Shown: positions 26,547 to 34,902 of the stretch, piece by piece
How the letters are laid out: every line of letters begins with the position of its first letter
Position numbering within the stretch: the first letter of the stretch is position 1
Assembly: GCA_030145845.1 (NCBI GenBank)
Contig: JAIXHJ010000008.1
Coordinates: forward strand, 124,001 to 188,000
Length of the DNA: 64,000 bases
DNA from: Pseudomonadota bacterium
GTDB lineage: Bacteria > Pseudomonadota > Gammaproteobacteria > Pseudomonadales > Oceanobacteraceae
Direction: 5' to 3'
Translations under genes and position numbers: made by a program
Notes under the pieces: model-generated
What the model was told of the DNA's origin: nothing
Database searches by the model: none
What the model saw: only the letters and a program-made list of their open reading frames with translations

Positions 26547-27742
26547 AACGTCTGGCCCTGTAACTGATTCCATTGACTGATGGTGCGGTAATACTGAATG
26601 CGTGCTTCGTCGGCCTGCTGTTGCAGCTGCCAGATGCTGTTCTGGATCTGCAGCCACTGAAAACCGGGCAGGGTGCCGCGCTGGTAGGCACGGTACTGAC
26701 CGTCGTACTGGGCCTGGGCTTCACGGCTCAGGGCCTGCAGTTCCTGCCAGCGCTGCTGCAGCTGAGGTAAGGTGTTGCGCAGGGATGCCTGCTGACGTTC
26801 CAGCTGCTGGCGGGTGCGCACGCTGGCGGCGTAATCGTCGCTTAACCGGCGTACCGCTTCCCGCCGGGCGCTGTAGCTGCTGTGGCCGAAATCCACGCTG
26901 ATGCCGAGCTGCATCACATCGGCGGCGGGCTGTGCGTCCAGCGCTGCGGTGTGTTTCATGCCCACACTGAGACGCGGATTAAAGCGGCTGTTTTCGTTGC
27001 TGCGGAAACCGGCGTCGGCCTGTTGCTGACGGGCTTCCAGTGTCTGCAGCAGTGGGTGCTGCTGCAGTGGCTGTTCGCTGATCTGAGCAAACTGCCAGTG
27101 CTGCGGTAATTCCGTCAGGCCGGTCAGCTGTTGCCATTGCTGTTGCAGCAGTGACTGTTGCTGTGTGTCCTGCAGCAGCTGATTTTTAATGCTCTGCAGC
27201 TGTTCCTGCACCGCCAGGCGGTCGGCGGCGGGGCGCTCGCCCTGTTTGATTAACAGCGATAACCACGACAGCTGCTGCTGCATCGCCTGCAGGCGCTGCT
27301 GGTTGCGCTGCAGGCTCAGCTGGTTGGCGCGGAAATCCCACCACCAGGTCTGCAGTTCACCGGCCAGTTGCCAGCGCAGCAGACGCTGGCGGGCATCGCT
27401 TTCGGCACCGGCCGCCTGACGGTAATCACGCTGGCTGCTGATCAGCGCCGGACGGGCCAGCGGCAGTTCGACAGCGGCCTGCCATTCGGCGGCGCTGCTA
27501 CTGGCGCTGTCCTGCTGCTGATAATCCAGCGCGGCGGACGGAGCGCCGGCCAGCCATACCGGCGAGGCATCAGCGCTGATGCGGGTTTCATCACGCAGGA
27601 ATTTCTGCTCCGGCAGATTCTGCCAGGCAGCGTTCAGTGCGTCGTTGAAGGCGGGTGGTGCAGCCCAGACCTGCAGGGGCAGGCATAGCAGCAGCAGGCG
27701 GCTGCTGAACGACCGCCAGGGCCGGTAGAAAACAGCGTGCAT
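26543..27742 (-). CDS. czcC: Outer-membrane efflux protein (TolC/CzcC family)
   Basis: 399 residues with signal peptide (SSRLLLLCLPLQVWAAPP). Two repeated long helical regions rich in Gln and Leu, such as the stretch around residues 130-200 and 310-395, are typical of outer-membrane factors. First gene of the four-gene efflux operon. No regulator (two-component or MerR type) is adjacent; upstream is the noncoding hairpin block. Confidence 0.88.
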   Translation of the reverse strand: MHAVFYRPWRSFSSRLLLLCLPLQVWAAPPAFNDALNAAWQNLPEQKFLRDETRISADASPVWLAGAPSAALDYQQQDSASSSAAEWQAAVELPLARPALISSQRDYRQAAGAESDARQRLLRWQLAGELQTWWWDFRANQLSLQRNQQRLQAMQQQLSWLSLLIKQGERPAADRLAVQEQLQSIKNQLLQDTQQQSLLQQQWQQLTGLTELPQHWQFAQISEQPLQQHPLLQTLEARQQQADAGFRSNENSRFNPRLSVGMKHTAALDAQPAADVMQLGISVDFGHSSYSARREAVRRLSDDYAASVRTRQQLERQQASLRNTLPQLQQRWQELQALSREAQAQYDGQYRAYQRGTLPGFQWLQIQNSIWQLQQQADEARIQYYRTISQWNQLQGQTL

Positions 27743-27879
27743 AATGGTTCTCCAGAAATGTCTGGCTGAACTTTAGCGGCACTAGCTTAAATGAAACTGA
27801 AAACAGCGGGGGCGGGTGTCAGGCAGTGTAAGAGATGGGAATAATTATTTTCGCGGAAAAGAATCGGAATAATTCTTAT

Positions 27880-28669
27880 AAAAAACAGGGCCGGCAGGCC
27901 ATTGCTATCCCAAAAATTTTTATTTATACGTTTGTGAAAAATCCCAGGCCCCTTGTCCTCATCGAGGGGCCTTACCCCTCTCGCCAGACGGGCGCAATCC
28001 TGACCGCCATGGATGGCTGAAATGCCTGTTTTGCAGGAGCAAAAACAGGCCCGCTCCGCGCTGTCTGGCTCGTTTATCCTTGAAATCTTGATATTTCCTG
28101 ACCAGGTGACCCATCGTGAGACTACGGGCATCCATGCTCTTCGCCCTGCGGGCCAGCCTGTGGCTGTTCAATTTTGATCCCATCAAAATTGTCCATGGCC
28201 GGGGTCACTTGCCCGGGTCCCTGCGGGCAGGTCGGAAATATCGTCGCTTTCTGCGGCGCGCCCAGAGGCGCTGTTTTACCGCAGCCTCACCGCCTGTTTA
28301 TCCGATTCACAACCAGGTTGAATGTCATGTCGCTGACCAGCATTCAGCGAAAGACTGGTATTGAAAAGCGGCGTCAAGGTTGCCACTTCTTCGCCTCTGG
28401 GAGCGCCGGAATGAATGATGATTTTTCCGGCCCGCCGGGCATGGATGCCCGGCGAGCGCGCAGCGACAGGGATGTCGCATGGGCGCGTGGCCAGGAAAAA
28501 TCGAGAGAATGAGGGTCACGCTCCAGAAAGCGAAAAGCTGGGGTCCGCCCGCCGGCAAGGGGATAAGTTCCCCTGCGAGGCATTGGGCGTTGCGGATGTA
28601 AACGTCGTCTGCAGAAACAGATTTCGTTAAAGCTGTGGGTCAGCAGTGGGCCGGCAGGCCCTGTTTTTT
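27880..28669. repeat. Noncoding hairpin-rich block bounded by 13-bp inverted repeats
   Basis: No coding frame is credible across 27743-28677. AAAAAACAGGGCC at 27880-27892 recurs inverted at 28657-28669. Inside are many hairpins with GGA in a tiny loop: CATGGATG at 28008-28015 and 28440-28447 (the latter in a 9-bp GCCGGGCAT stem), CAGGGATG at 28467-28474 (GCGACA stem), and on the other strand CATGGATG at 28129-28136, CAGGGACC at 28216-28223 and a 10-bp stem around GGG at 28169-28191. The style resembles dispersed intergenic repeats of marine gammaproteobacteria. Several loops fit the CsrA/RsmA word CANGGANG, so a regulatory RNA is another reading. Confidence 0.6.
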
Positions 28670-28670
28670 T
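28648..28670 (+). terminator. Rho-independent terminator-like hairpin at the right end of the block
   Basis: GGGCC-GGCA-GGCCC followed by TGTTTTTTT on the plus strand. The nearest genes on both sides are on the minus strand, so it would end a plus-strand noncoding transcript from within 27.9-28.6 kb. The mirror copy at 27880-27900 is a weaker (4-bp stem) minus-strand equivalent. Confidence 0.55.
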
Positions 28671-28677
28671 CCGGTAT

Positions 28678-29580
28678 TTATTCCGCCGGATGGTTCTGGT
28701 GCCAGTGACGGGCGATGTCCGCACGGCGGCAGACCCAGACATCATCATGTTGCTGAATATAATCGAGGAAACGTTTCAGCGCTGCTGCCCGGGCCGGGCG
28801 GCCAACCAGACGGCAGTGCAGACCCACACTCATCATTTTCGGGGTGCTGGCACCTTCTTCATACAGAACGTCAAAGTTGTCTTTCAGGTAAGTGAAAAAC
28901 TGCTCGCCGCTGTTAAAACCCTGCGCTGAAGCAAAGCGCATATCGTTGGCATCCAGCGTGTACGGCACCACCAGGTGCGGTTTGTCGCCGCTCAGATCCC
29001 ATTTCGGCAGGTCATCGCTGTAGTCGTCGGCGTCATACAGGAAACCGCCTTCTTCAATGACCAGATCACGGGTGTTCATGCTGTTACGGCCGGTGTACCA
29101 GCCGTCCGGGCGTGAGCCGGTGACGCGGGTGTGAAGATCAATGGCGCGCTGCATATGTTCGCGCTCAACATTTTTCGGTACGTACTGATAGTCGATCCAG
29201 CGCAGGCCGTGGGAGGCAATTTCCCAGTCGGCTTTCAGCATGGCTTCGACCACGGCCAGGTTACGCTCCAGTGCCATCGCCACACCGAATACCGTGACCG
29301 GCATATTGCGCTCGGTGAACAGGCGGTACAGGCGCCAGAAACCGGCGCGGCCGCCGTATTCGTACATGGATTCGATATTCATATGACGCTGGCCGAGCAG
29401 AGGCTGGGCGCCGACAACTTCAGACAGGAATGCCTCAGACGCGGGGTCACCGTGGAGGATGCAGTTTTCACCGCCTTCTTCGTAGTTAATGACGAACTGT
29501 ACGGCAACGCGGGCTTTGTTGGGCCACTGAACAACCGGCGGATGTTCACCATAGCCGGTAAAGTCTCTTGGATAGGTCAT
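28678..29580 (-). CDS. puuE: Allantoinase PuuE (polysaccharide-deacetylase-like)
   Basis: 300 residues, matching PuuE in length and motifs: YPRDFTGYGEHPP at the start, FVINYEEGGENCILHGDP, SMYEYGGRAGFWRLYRLF, EIASHGLRWIDYQ, GWYTGRNSMNTRDLV and MSVGLHCRLVGRPAR. PuuE opens allantoin to allantoate without a metal cofactor, unlike DAL-type allantoinases. No other uric-acid or allantoin gene is in view, so the pathway partners must lie elsewhere or the enzyme has a different substrate. Confidence 0.9.
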   Translation of the reverse strand: MTYPRDFTGYGEHPPVVQWPNKARVAVQFVINYEEGGENCILHGDPASEAFLSEVVGAQPLLGQRHMNIESMYEYGGRAGFWRLYRLFTERNMPVTVFGVAMALERNLAVVEAMLKADWEIASHGLRWIDYQYVPKNVEREHMQRAIDLHTRVTGSRPDGWYTGRNSMNTRDLVIEEGGFLYDADDYSDDLPKWDLSGDKPHLVVPYTLDANDMRFASAQGFNSGEQFFTYLKDNFDVLYEEGASTPKMMSVGLHCRLVGRPARAAALKRFLDYIQQHDDVWVCRRADIARHWHQNHPAE

Positions 29581-29848
29581 ATAGGTTTCCTGTTTCTGAA
29601 CAGATACAACAGTAAAGGGTCATCAGGCCGGAACGGCGGCTTTCAGAATAAAAGCTGACTGACTGGTCAGGTAAGTGTAGCGCGTTGTTGCTCACAGTGG
29701 GAGAGGGCAGCGCAAAATGTAAGCATCGTCCACCGGCATCATGGGCCAGGGCGTGGCATAAGTGAAGTATAAGAGTCATATTCACTGTCTATGCTGGAGG
29801 CGCGTAAGATATACGCATCCCGGGCAATCACAGCAGGAGGAAAGGACT

Positions 29849-30574
29849 ATGCTGCCGGCAACCTATAACACCACCACGACTCTTAACCATGGTCTGCGTC
29901 TGAACGGAAGTGCAGGCTATCAGATCAGCGACGGACGTATTCTCATCAGCCTGGATGGCATCGCCAGCGACTGTGCACAGGATAACCTCAGCGGTACCCT
30001 GCGTATTGAACTGTGGGCGCTGACGCAACCCTATCAGGGCGGGGACTTCAGCGGTATTGCACTGGCCGGTACTCAGATTGGTGAACTGTATGGCCAGCAC
30101 TGGCTGCCGGACTGCCGTTATGACCTGCTGTTTGATCAGCCACCATCCGGTGAATGGCATCTGTGCCTGATGCTGCGTGAATGGGATGGCGGGGCGTTTG
30201 TCACCCGTGACTTTATTAACTTTGATCACACCTATCAGGTTGAACCTGTGGTGATGGCCGGGGTTGACGCCGAGGAAGAGCAGCCGGTCAGCGAAGCGGC
30301 GCCGGTGGTGGTCAGCATTGACAGCCGTCGCCGTACCGTCGAGCAGAAAGAGCCGGCGGCACTGAAAAAAGCAGGGAAAGAAAAAACCACCCTGGCGGCG
30401 GTGTCGGTCAATCATGCCAGTGAAAAAGAGCTGGCAGCGATCAAAGGTGTATCGCGCAAACTGGCGGCCACGATGGTTGCCGGCCGGCCATACGAATCAC
30501 TGGATGACCTGATCCGGCTGAAAGGTTTCGGTAAAAAATCACTCGAAAAAGTGCGTTCTGCACTGATGCTGTAA
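29849..30574 (+). CDS. Protein with C-terminal helix-hairpin-helix domain, unknown function
   Basis: The start at 29849 follows GGAGGAAAGG and gives 241 residues. Residues 1-145 form an unrecognised beta-rich domain (GYQISDGRILISLDGIA, LRIELWALTQPYQGGDFSGIALA, RYDLLFDQPPSGEWHLCLML). A charged linker (about 145-185) leads to a ComEA-like helix-hairpin-helix pair: VNHASEKELAAIKGVSRKLA and SLDDLIRLKGFGKKSLEKVR, a non-specific DNA- or protein-binding unit. No signal peptide. It may link an unknown binding domain to nucleic acid. A strong hairpin follows the stop. Confidence 0.75.
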   Translation: MLPATYNTTTTLNHGLRLNGSAGYQISDGRILISLDGIASDCAQDNLSGTLRIELWALTQPYQGGDFSGIALAGTQIGELYGQHWLPDCRYDLLFDQPPSGEWHLCLMLREWDGGAFVTRDFINFDHTYQVEPVVMAGVDAEEEQPVSEAAPVVVSIDSRRRTVEQKEPAALKKAGKEKTTLAAVSVNHASEKELAAIKGVSRKLAATMVAGRPYESLDDLIRLKGFGKKSLEKVRSALML

Positions 30575-30581
30575 CAGTACG

Positions 30582-30607
30582 GGCAGGCTCTGTGTTCAGA
30601 GCCTGCC
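30582..30607 (+). terminator. Hairpin after the HhH gene
   Basis: An 11-bp perfect stem (GGCAGGCTCTG / CAGAGCCTGCC) with loop TGTT begins eight bases after the stop. There is no T-run after it, so it may be Rho-assisted or a 3'-end protecting stem. Confidence 0.5.
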
Positions 30608-30697
30608 GTCAGTATGGCCTGACCTTACCTGTACGTCCGTTGCTGCCGGGGTATAGCCTGAATCCTGGTTGATGGAGCATTCAACAGGGAGGTCTCT

Positions 30698-32368
30698 ATG
30701 AAACAACTGTTCCCCACTCTGGCCATGACCCTGGCCGCTGGCTGTTGCCAGCTCCCCTACGATGAATCACTCAGTGATGATATTTCTGCCGCAGAAGGCG
30801 CAGCGACGCGCTCCTCTGCTTATCCCGGCCATTTCATTGCCTGCCGCGCAGACAGTCAGGATGTGGCAGAACGTCAGCGGGTGGATAATATTATCCGCGC
30901 CATCCGTGAAGCCCGGCAAAACAATGATGTCGATGTGGTGCTTTATTTTCATGGTGGTCTGAGTTCACAGAAATACATGACGGAGAAACTCGGCAAAAAT
31001 CTGCTGGAAAAGGTGTTTCTGACCACTGCAGTAGAGAAAAAACTCTATCCGGTATTTGTGAATTACGATGCCGGTGTGCTGGATGACCTGTTCAAACAAC
31101 AGCAAAGCCTGCCGCAGGACCTGCCGGCGTTTGCTGCTCTGACCGATACCCTCGCTGCGGCACTGAACAGCCGTCAATCGCTGAGCAGTGATGCCTATCC
31201 GTTAACCACGGATAAAACCTCAGCCGGCGCTCTGCAGATTATTTACCGCGCGTCGGGTGCAAAGCAGGCATGGTTGGCGCCATTTCAGCAGGGGCCGGAC
31301 GAAGCACAGGTCCGTTATCTGTTATCTCTGCTGGAAGCTGAGACACTGCCGGCAGAATTTGCACCGCCGGCAGAAAAGACAGTGGCAGGATCAGCGCTGG
31401 ACGATATTGCTCTGGCTATGCAGAAGGTGGTGGCTGACGAACAGCAGCGTAAAGGCAATCAGGAAGCGCTGGATATCGGCAACCTGTTTCCACTGACGGA
31501 AGCCCGGCTGCGTGCTCTGCGGGTGCTGGCAAGGCTGGCACTGCGTAACGATCATGGCCTGGTCGCGACACTGCAGGAAGAACTGCTTGATTATGTGGAC
31601 AGCGGCATTGTCAGCGCCGCAGGCGAGTGGCTGCCGCTGGTCAGCGGCAAGGCTGAAAACGGCCTGGGGAAATATCACTGGGATAAAGTGAAGCGCCATG
31701 CCCGGCAGTGTTTTATGCCCGGCAGTAACGGCCGCTACCTAGTGGAAGAACTGCAGAGACTGAAACAGCAGAGCGGCATGCATATTCATACTCTGTCCCA
31801 TTCTGCCGGCTCGTTACCGGTTGCCGAATTGATCCGCTACCTGGGACAACAGCAGGCCGGACATCTGGATCAGGTGGTCATGCTGGTTCCGGCGGTGAAT
31901 CAACAGGTCTTTGCCGAACTGGTTATTCCTAACCGGGATGTATTTTCCGGCATGACGGTGTATGCCCTGACGGAAAAAGCAGAAAAGCAGGATCAGGTGG
32001 GGCACAGCGTTCTGTATTCCGCCTCTCTTCTGTATGCTGTTTCAGCACTGGCAGAGCGTGGACATTATATGGATAAAATGCTGCTGATTGATCAGCATAT
32101 GGATCCGGCCCGTGCACCTTACCGCTCCGGAAAATACCTCTGTGCGGCCTGTGAAAAACCGGAAATGGTGTGGGATTTCTTTGCCGGAGATACACCACAG
32201 GCGGAATTTATTACCTACCCGTTTGCCGGTGGCGGAACACCGTCCGGTGCGGCCAGCCATGAAAATACCAAGTATCCCTGGATCAGTGGGGATCTGGCTC
32301 AGCAGATCTTCTCTGTGTTTGGTGTGGCGGGCGCCGGCACACTGGTTTTCTCCCCGCCTGAGCAGTAA
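30698..32368 (+). CDS. Predicted lipoprotein with an alpha/beta-hydrolase-like core
   Basis: 556 residues. The N-terminus MKQLFPTLAMTLAAGCCQL is a lipoprotein signal with Cys-16 as the likely lipid site. VVLYFHGGLSSQKYM (near 87) resembles an oxyanion loop, and HTLSHSAGSLPVAELIRYLG (near 365) a nucleophile elbow with Ser; LLIDQHMDPARAPYR could hold the acid. The insertion of about 200 residues between the first two motifs is large. I do not recognise the family. The gene is monocistronic, followed by the convergent secreted lipase. Envelope hydrolase is the best guess. Confidence 0.7.
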   Translation: MKQLFPTLAMTLAAGCCQLPYDESLSDDISAAEGAATRSSAYPGHFIACRADSQDVAERQRVDNIIRAIREARQNNDVDVVLYFHGGLSSQKYMTEKLGKNLLEKVFLTTAVEKKLYPVFVNYDAGVLDDLFKQQQSLPQDLPAFAALTDTLAAALNSRQSLSSDAYPLTTDKTSAGALQIIYRASGAKQAWLAPFQQGPDEAQVRYLLSLLEAETLPAEFAPPAEKTVAGSALDDIALAMQKVVADEQQRKGNQEALDIGNLFPLTEARLRALRVLARLALRNDHGLVATLQEELLDYVDSGIVSAAGEWLPLVSGKAENGLGKYHWDKVKRHARQCFMPGSNGRYLVEELQRLKQQSGMHIHTLSHSAGSLPVAELIRYLGQQQAGHLDQVVMLVPAVNQQVFAELVIPNRDVFSGMTVYALTEKAEKQDQVGHSVLYSASLLYAVSALAERGHYMDKMLLIDQHMDPARAPYRSGKYLCAACEKPEMVWDFFAGDTPQAEFITYPFAGGGTPSGAASHENTKYPWISGDLAQQIFSVFGVAGAGTLVFSPPEQ

Positions 32369-32432
32369 TGGCGCGAGTATGGTGAACCGTCACCGGGCCG
32401 GAGCAGCACAGTGACGGAACATTATTTCTGCG

Positions 32433-33497
32433 TCAGTTTACGGCATTAAATAATACTTCCGACATGCTGTAGTCTTCCGACCCGGCCACTGTGTACCAGG
32501 TGCTTTTCCACAGCCACCAACCGGATGTACTGGTTTCCGTATCCAGACTGACGCTGACGCCCACATCCAGATCCGCATTCACATAACTCAGGGTCACGCC
32601 GGTCTGATGATCAATGGCACCACTGTGGTGTGTGTCATCGCCCATCAGTACCGGATAATAGTTGTACCACAGCGCATCCGGGCCATCGGTACTGGTCTGT
32701 TTGCCGTTCAGTTTGCGGTAGCTGACGCAACTGTCGATGCCGTCGCTGCTGCTGGCGCCACAGGCGGAGTGCAGCGCCACCACACCGTCATCAGTGCCGG
32801 GCAGGAAGGGGCCGGTCAGGCCCAGATATTGGCTGCCACCACCGACAAAACGCAGATGCGGTACGGCACCCGGTGCGGTGGCGGTCTGACGGGCAACGGC
32901 CGGACGCAGATCGCTCAGTACGCCCAGATTCTGCGGCGTGATTTCAAACCCCAGCCAGGCATTGAGGGCGGCGTGCGCCGCGGCCGTCAGCAGGTTGCTG
33001 TTGCCGGCCACATCCAGTGCCAGACTGGCCAGTTCCGAGCCGCCACCGGCGCCGGCAAAATCAAATACGGCAAGAATATTGAGCGGCTCATAGCCGGCCG
33101 CTGAGGTCCAGATATCCTGCTGGTCGAGTACATAGCGCGCCACCAGATCGCCGGTGGAGTGGGTCACCAGTACGCAGCCGTTGTCGCAGAAACCACTCCG
33201 GGCCCAGCCGATGACTTTATCGTAAGCACGCTGGGCGGTATCCGCATCGAGCCGGCTTCTGGAACTCCAGTCGAGCCGGTCGTCACCGTACTGTCCCCAG
33301 AATTCTGACCAGCCGGCTTCACCTTCGCTGATAATTTCCTGCGCGGTAACGGTTTCACGCATTAACTGCGCCGGTTTCAGACCGTGAATCAGAATGACAT
33401 TCTTCCCTGCCATCTGGGCCTGCACACTGAGACTGAACAGTGCGGCAGACAGCAGAAACAGAGCCGTGATTAACGCCTTTATTTTTATTGTTAACAT
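32433..33497 (-). CDS. Secreted lipase/esterase-like alpha/beta hydrolase
   Basis: 354 residues with a Sec signal peptide (ITALFLLSAALFSLSVQAQ). KNVILIHGLKP is the oxyanion loop and VLVTHSTGDLVARYVL (near 137) the nucleophile elbow, with Thr-His-Ser-Thr-Gly in place of GxSxG. GTDDGVV (near 262) may hold the acid and HHSGAIDHQTG the histidine. Cysteine pairs (CDNGC, CGASSSDGIDSC) suggest disulfides outside the cytoplasm. It lies 14 bases downstream of a membrane-anchored protein gene read in the same direction, an arrangement like lipase/foldase operons. Confidence 0.78.
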   Translation of the reverse strand: MLTIKIKALITALFLLSAALFSLSVQAQMAGKNVILIHGLKPAQLMRETVTAQEIISEGEAGWSEFWGQYGDDRLDWSSRSRLDADTAQRAYDKVIGWARSGFCDNGCVLVTHSTGDLVARYVLDQQDIWTSAAGYEPLNILAVFDFAGAGGGSELASLALDVAGNSNLLTAAAHAALNAWLGFEITPQNLGVLSDLRPAVARQTATAPGAVPHLRFVGGGSQYLGLTGPFLPGTDDGVVALHSACGASSSDGIDSCVSYRKLNGKQTSTDGPDALWYNYYPVLMGDDTHHSGAIDHQTGVTLSYVNADLDVGVSVSLDTETSTSGWWLWKSTWYTVAGSEDYSMSEVLFNAVN

Positions 33498-33511
33498 ACA
33501 TCCTCTCCTTG

Positions 33512-34612
33512 TTAGCGGGTGCCGGACAGGGCTTCGGCCTGACCCAGCGATTGCAGAAATTGCAGGCGTTGTGCGGCCTGCGCATCCTGATAAGGGGAAG
33601 CGGAAAAATGTGTCGGATTAATCTGTTTAATGCGGAAAAAATCCTGCCGGCTGCTGCCCCAGCCCAGACCGTCGTTGTCTGCCGGTTTTGCCGGAATACG
33701 GCGCAGACGGAAATTGCCCAGCCACAGATCCTGTGTCGCCGGCAGTTGTGTCAGCAGTGCGCCGTAAACCCTCAGTTCAAGGGTGCCGGACTGGCTGATG
33801 CGGGCTGTGCCCTGCAGATAGGCGAGCGGTTTTTTATCTTCGTAGTGCAGTGAGGCGGCGAGTTTGTAATAACCGGGTTGTGCCTGTTCCAGTTCAACCG
33901 GAATAACCAGTTCGTTGTTATCGCGGTAAGGTTTTCCCAGCGCAGTAATCTCTGCCACGGATGTGAACAGACGCAGGGGTGCGCTCTGTTGCAGTTGCTC
34001 GCCATCGGTCAGGATCAGGGTGGCGGTCAGGTTCAGTTCCTCGGGCCAGTCCTCTGCTGCGCGGACGCTGACATCCCAGCGCTGCTGGCCATCACTGACG
34101 GTTGCCTGTGCGGGCAGAGTCTGCAGTGGCTGATTATGCGTATCACTCAGCGTCAGCGACAGCCGCGCCACCTGCGTGAACAGATTATGGTCACCGTACA
34201 GCATCACCTGAGCATGAATGGTGTCACCGGGACGGTAGCGGTAAGCGTTGAGGCTGACGGTCATCCGTCCGGGCAGACCGAAACTGTTCAGGTCCCGGCG
34301 GCTGACTGCGCCGGCATTGGGCTGCAGTAATTCTGTCTGAGCGGCAGACAGCGGGGTGGAATAGGGCGGATAAGCCGCCGCTTGTTCGTAAGCCAGTGCC
34401 ACCTGAGTGATGGCCTGTTGCATGGCAGCGGGCGGGGAGGGCTTTGCGGCCGGAACAGCCGCGGGCAGTGCGGTGACAGCCGCTGCGGGGTGGTTGCGGT
34501 CAGGGGTGGCAGGCGCCACGGACGTGCTGATCAGGGTCTGTGGTGGTTCCCTGTGTATCACCAGTATCAGGGCGGCGGTTACGGCAGCCGCGGCCAGCAT
34601 CCATCGCTTCAT
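33512..34612 (-). CDS. Membrane-anchored protein of unknown family, co-transcribed with the lipase
   Basis: 366 residues. One N-terminal membrane anchor (MLAAAAVTAALILVI, residues 4-18), a Pro/Ala-rich linker (about 30-65), then a periplasmic part with beta-sandwich character: MTVSLNAYRYRPGDTIHAQV reads like an MG2/Ig-type domain, followed by a second beta region (LVIPVELEQAQPGYYKLAAS). It lacks the RxxFDY motif of known lipase-specific foldases but shares their layout of anchor, flexible linker and large periplasmic domain, and sits directly upstream of the lipase. A chaperone or surface partner is inference. Confidence 0.65.
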   Translation of the reverse strand: MKRWMLAAAAVTAALILVIHREPPQTLISTSVAPATPDRNHPAAAVTALPAAVPAAKPSPPAAMQQAITQVALAYEQAAAYPPYSTPLSAAQTELLQPNAGAVSRRDLNSFGLPGRMTVSLNAYRYRPGDTIHAQVMLYGDHNLFTQVARLSLTLSDTHNQPLQTLPAQATVSDGQQRWDVSVRAAEDWPEELNLTATLILTDGEQLQQSAPLRLFTSVAEITALGKPYRDNNELVIPVELEQAQPGYYKLAASLHYEDKKPLAYLQGTARISQSGTLELRVYGALLTQLPATQDLWLGNFRLRRIPAKPADNDGLGWGSSRQDFFRIKQINPTHFSASPYQDAQAAQRLQFLQSLGQAEALSGTR

Positions 34613-34902
34613 TGTTATCCGGCCTGTGTTGTTATTATTTTGGCTGGAACGTTAGTTCAGCCGGCGGCGGAAAAACAATCTTTTTAAATCCGTGCCAGAT
34701 TCTGTCTGACAGGTGCATTCCGGACACGGATTGGCCTGTTTTATTGCCGATTATTGTTACTGCAGTGCTATTGTCCGCTGTGCTGCCGGACTGCTGAAAA
34801 ACGGGACATAATTGTCCTGTGTGGTCATGTGCGGCAGAAATATTCTGTAACAGTCTGAAATAAAAGTTGACGTAAATTCTGAGGACAGATTGTGCCAGCT
34901 GC

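Noticed and set aside
28374-28748. 124-codon minus-strand frame inside the hairpin block
   Set aside because: Composition is dominated by the repeat hairpins, and its upstream end runs into puuE in another frame; typical of false genes called on intergenic repeats.
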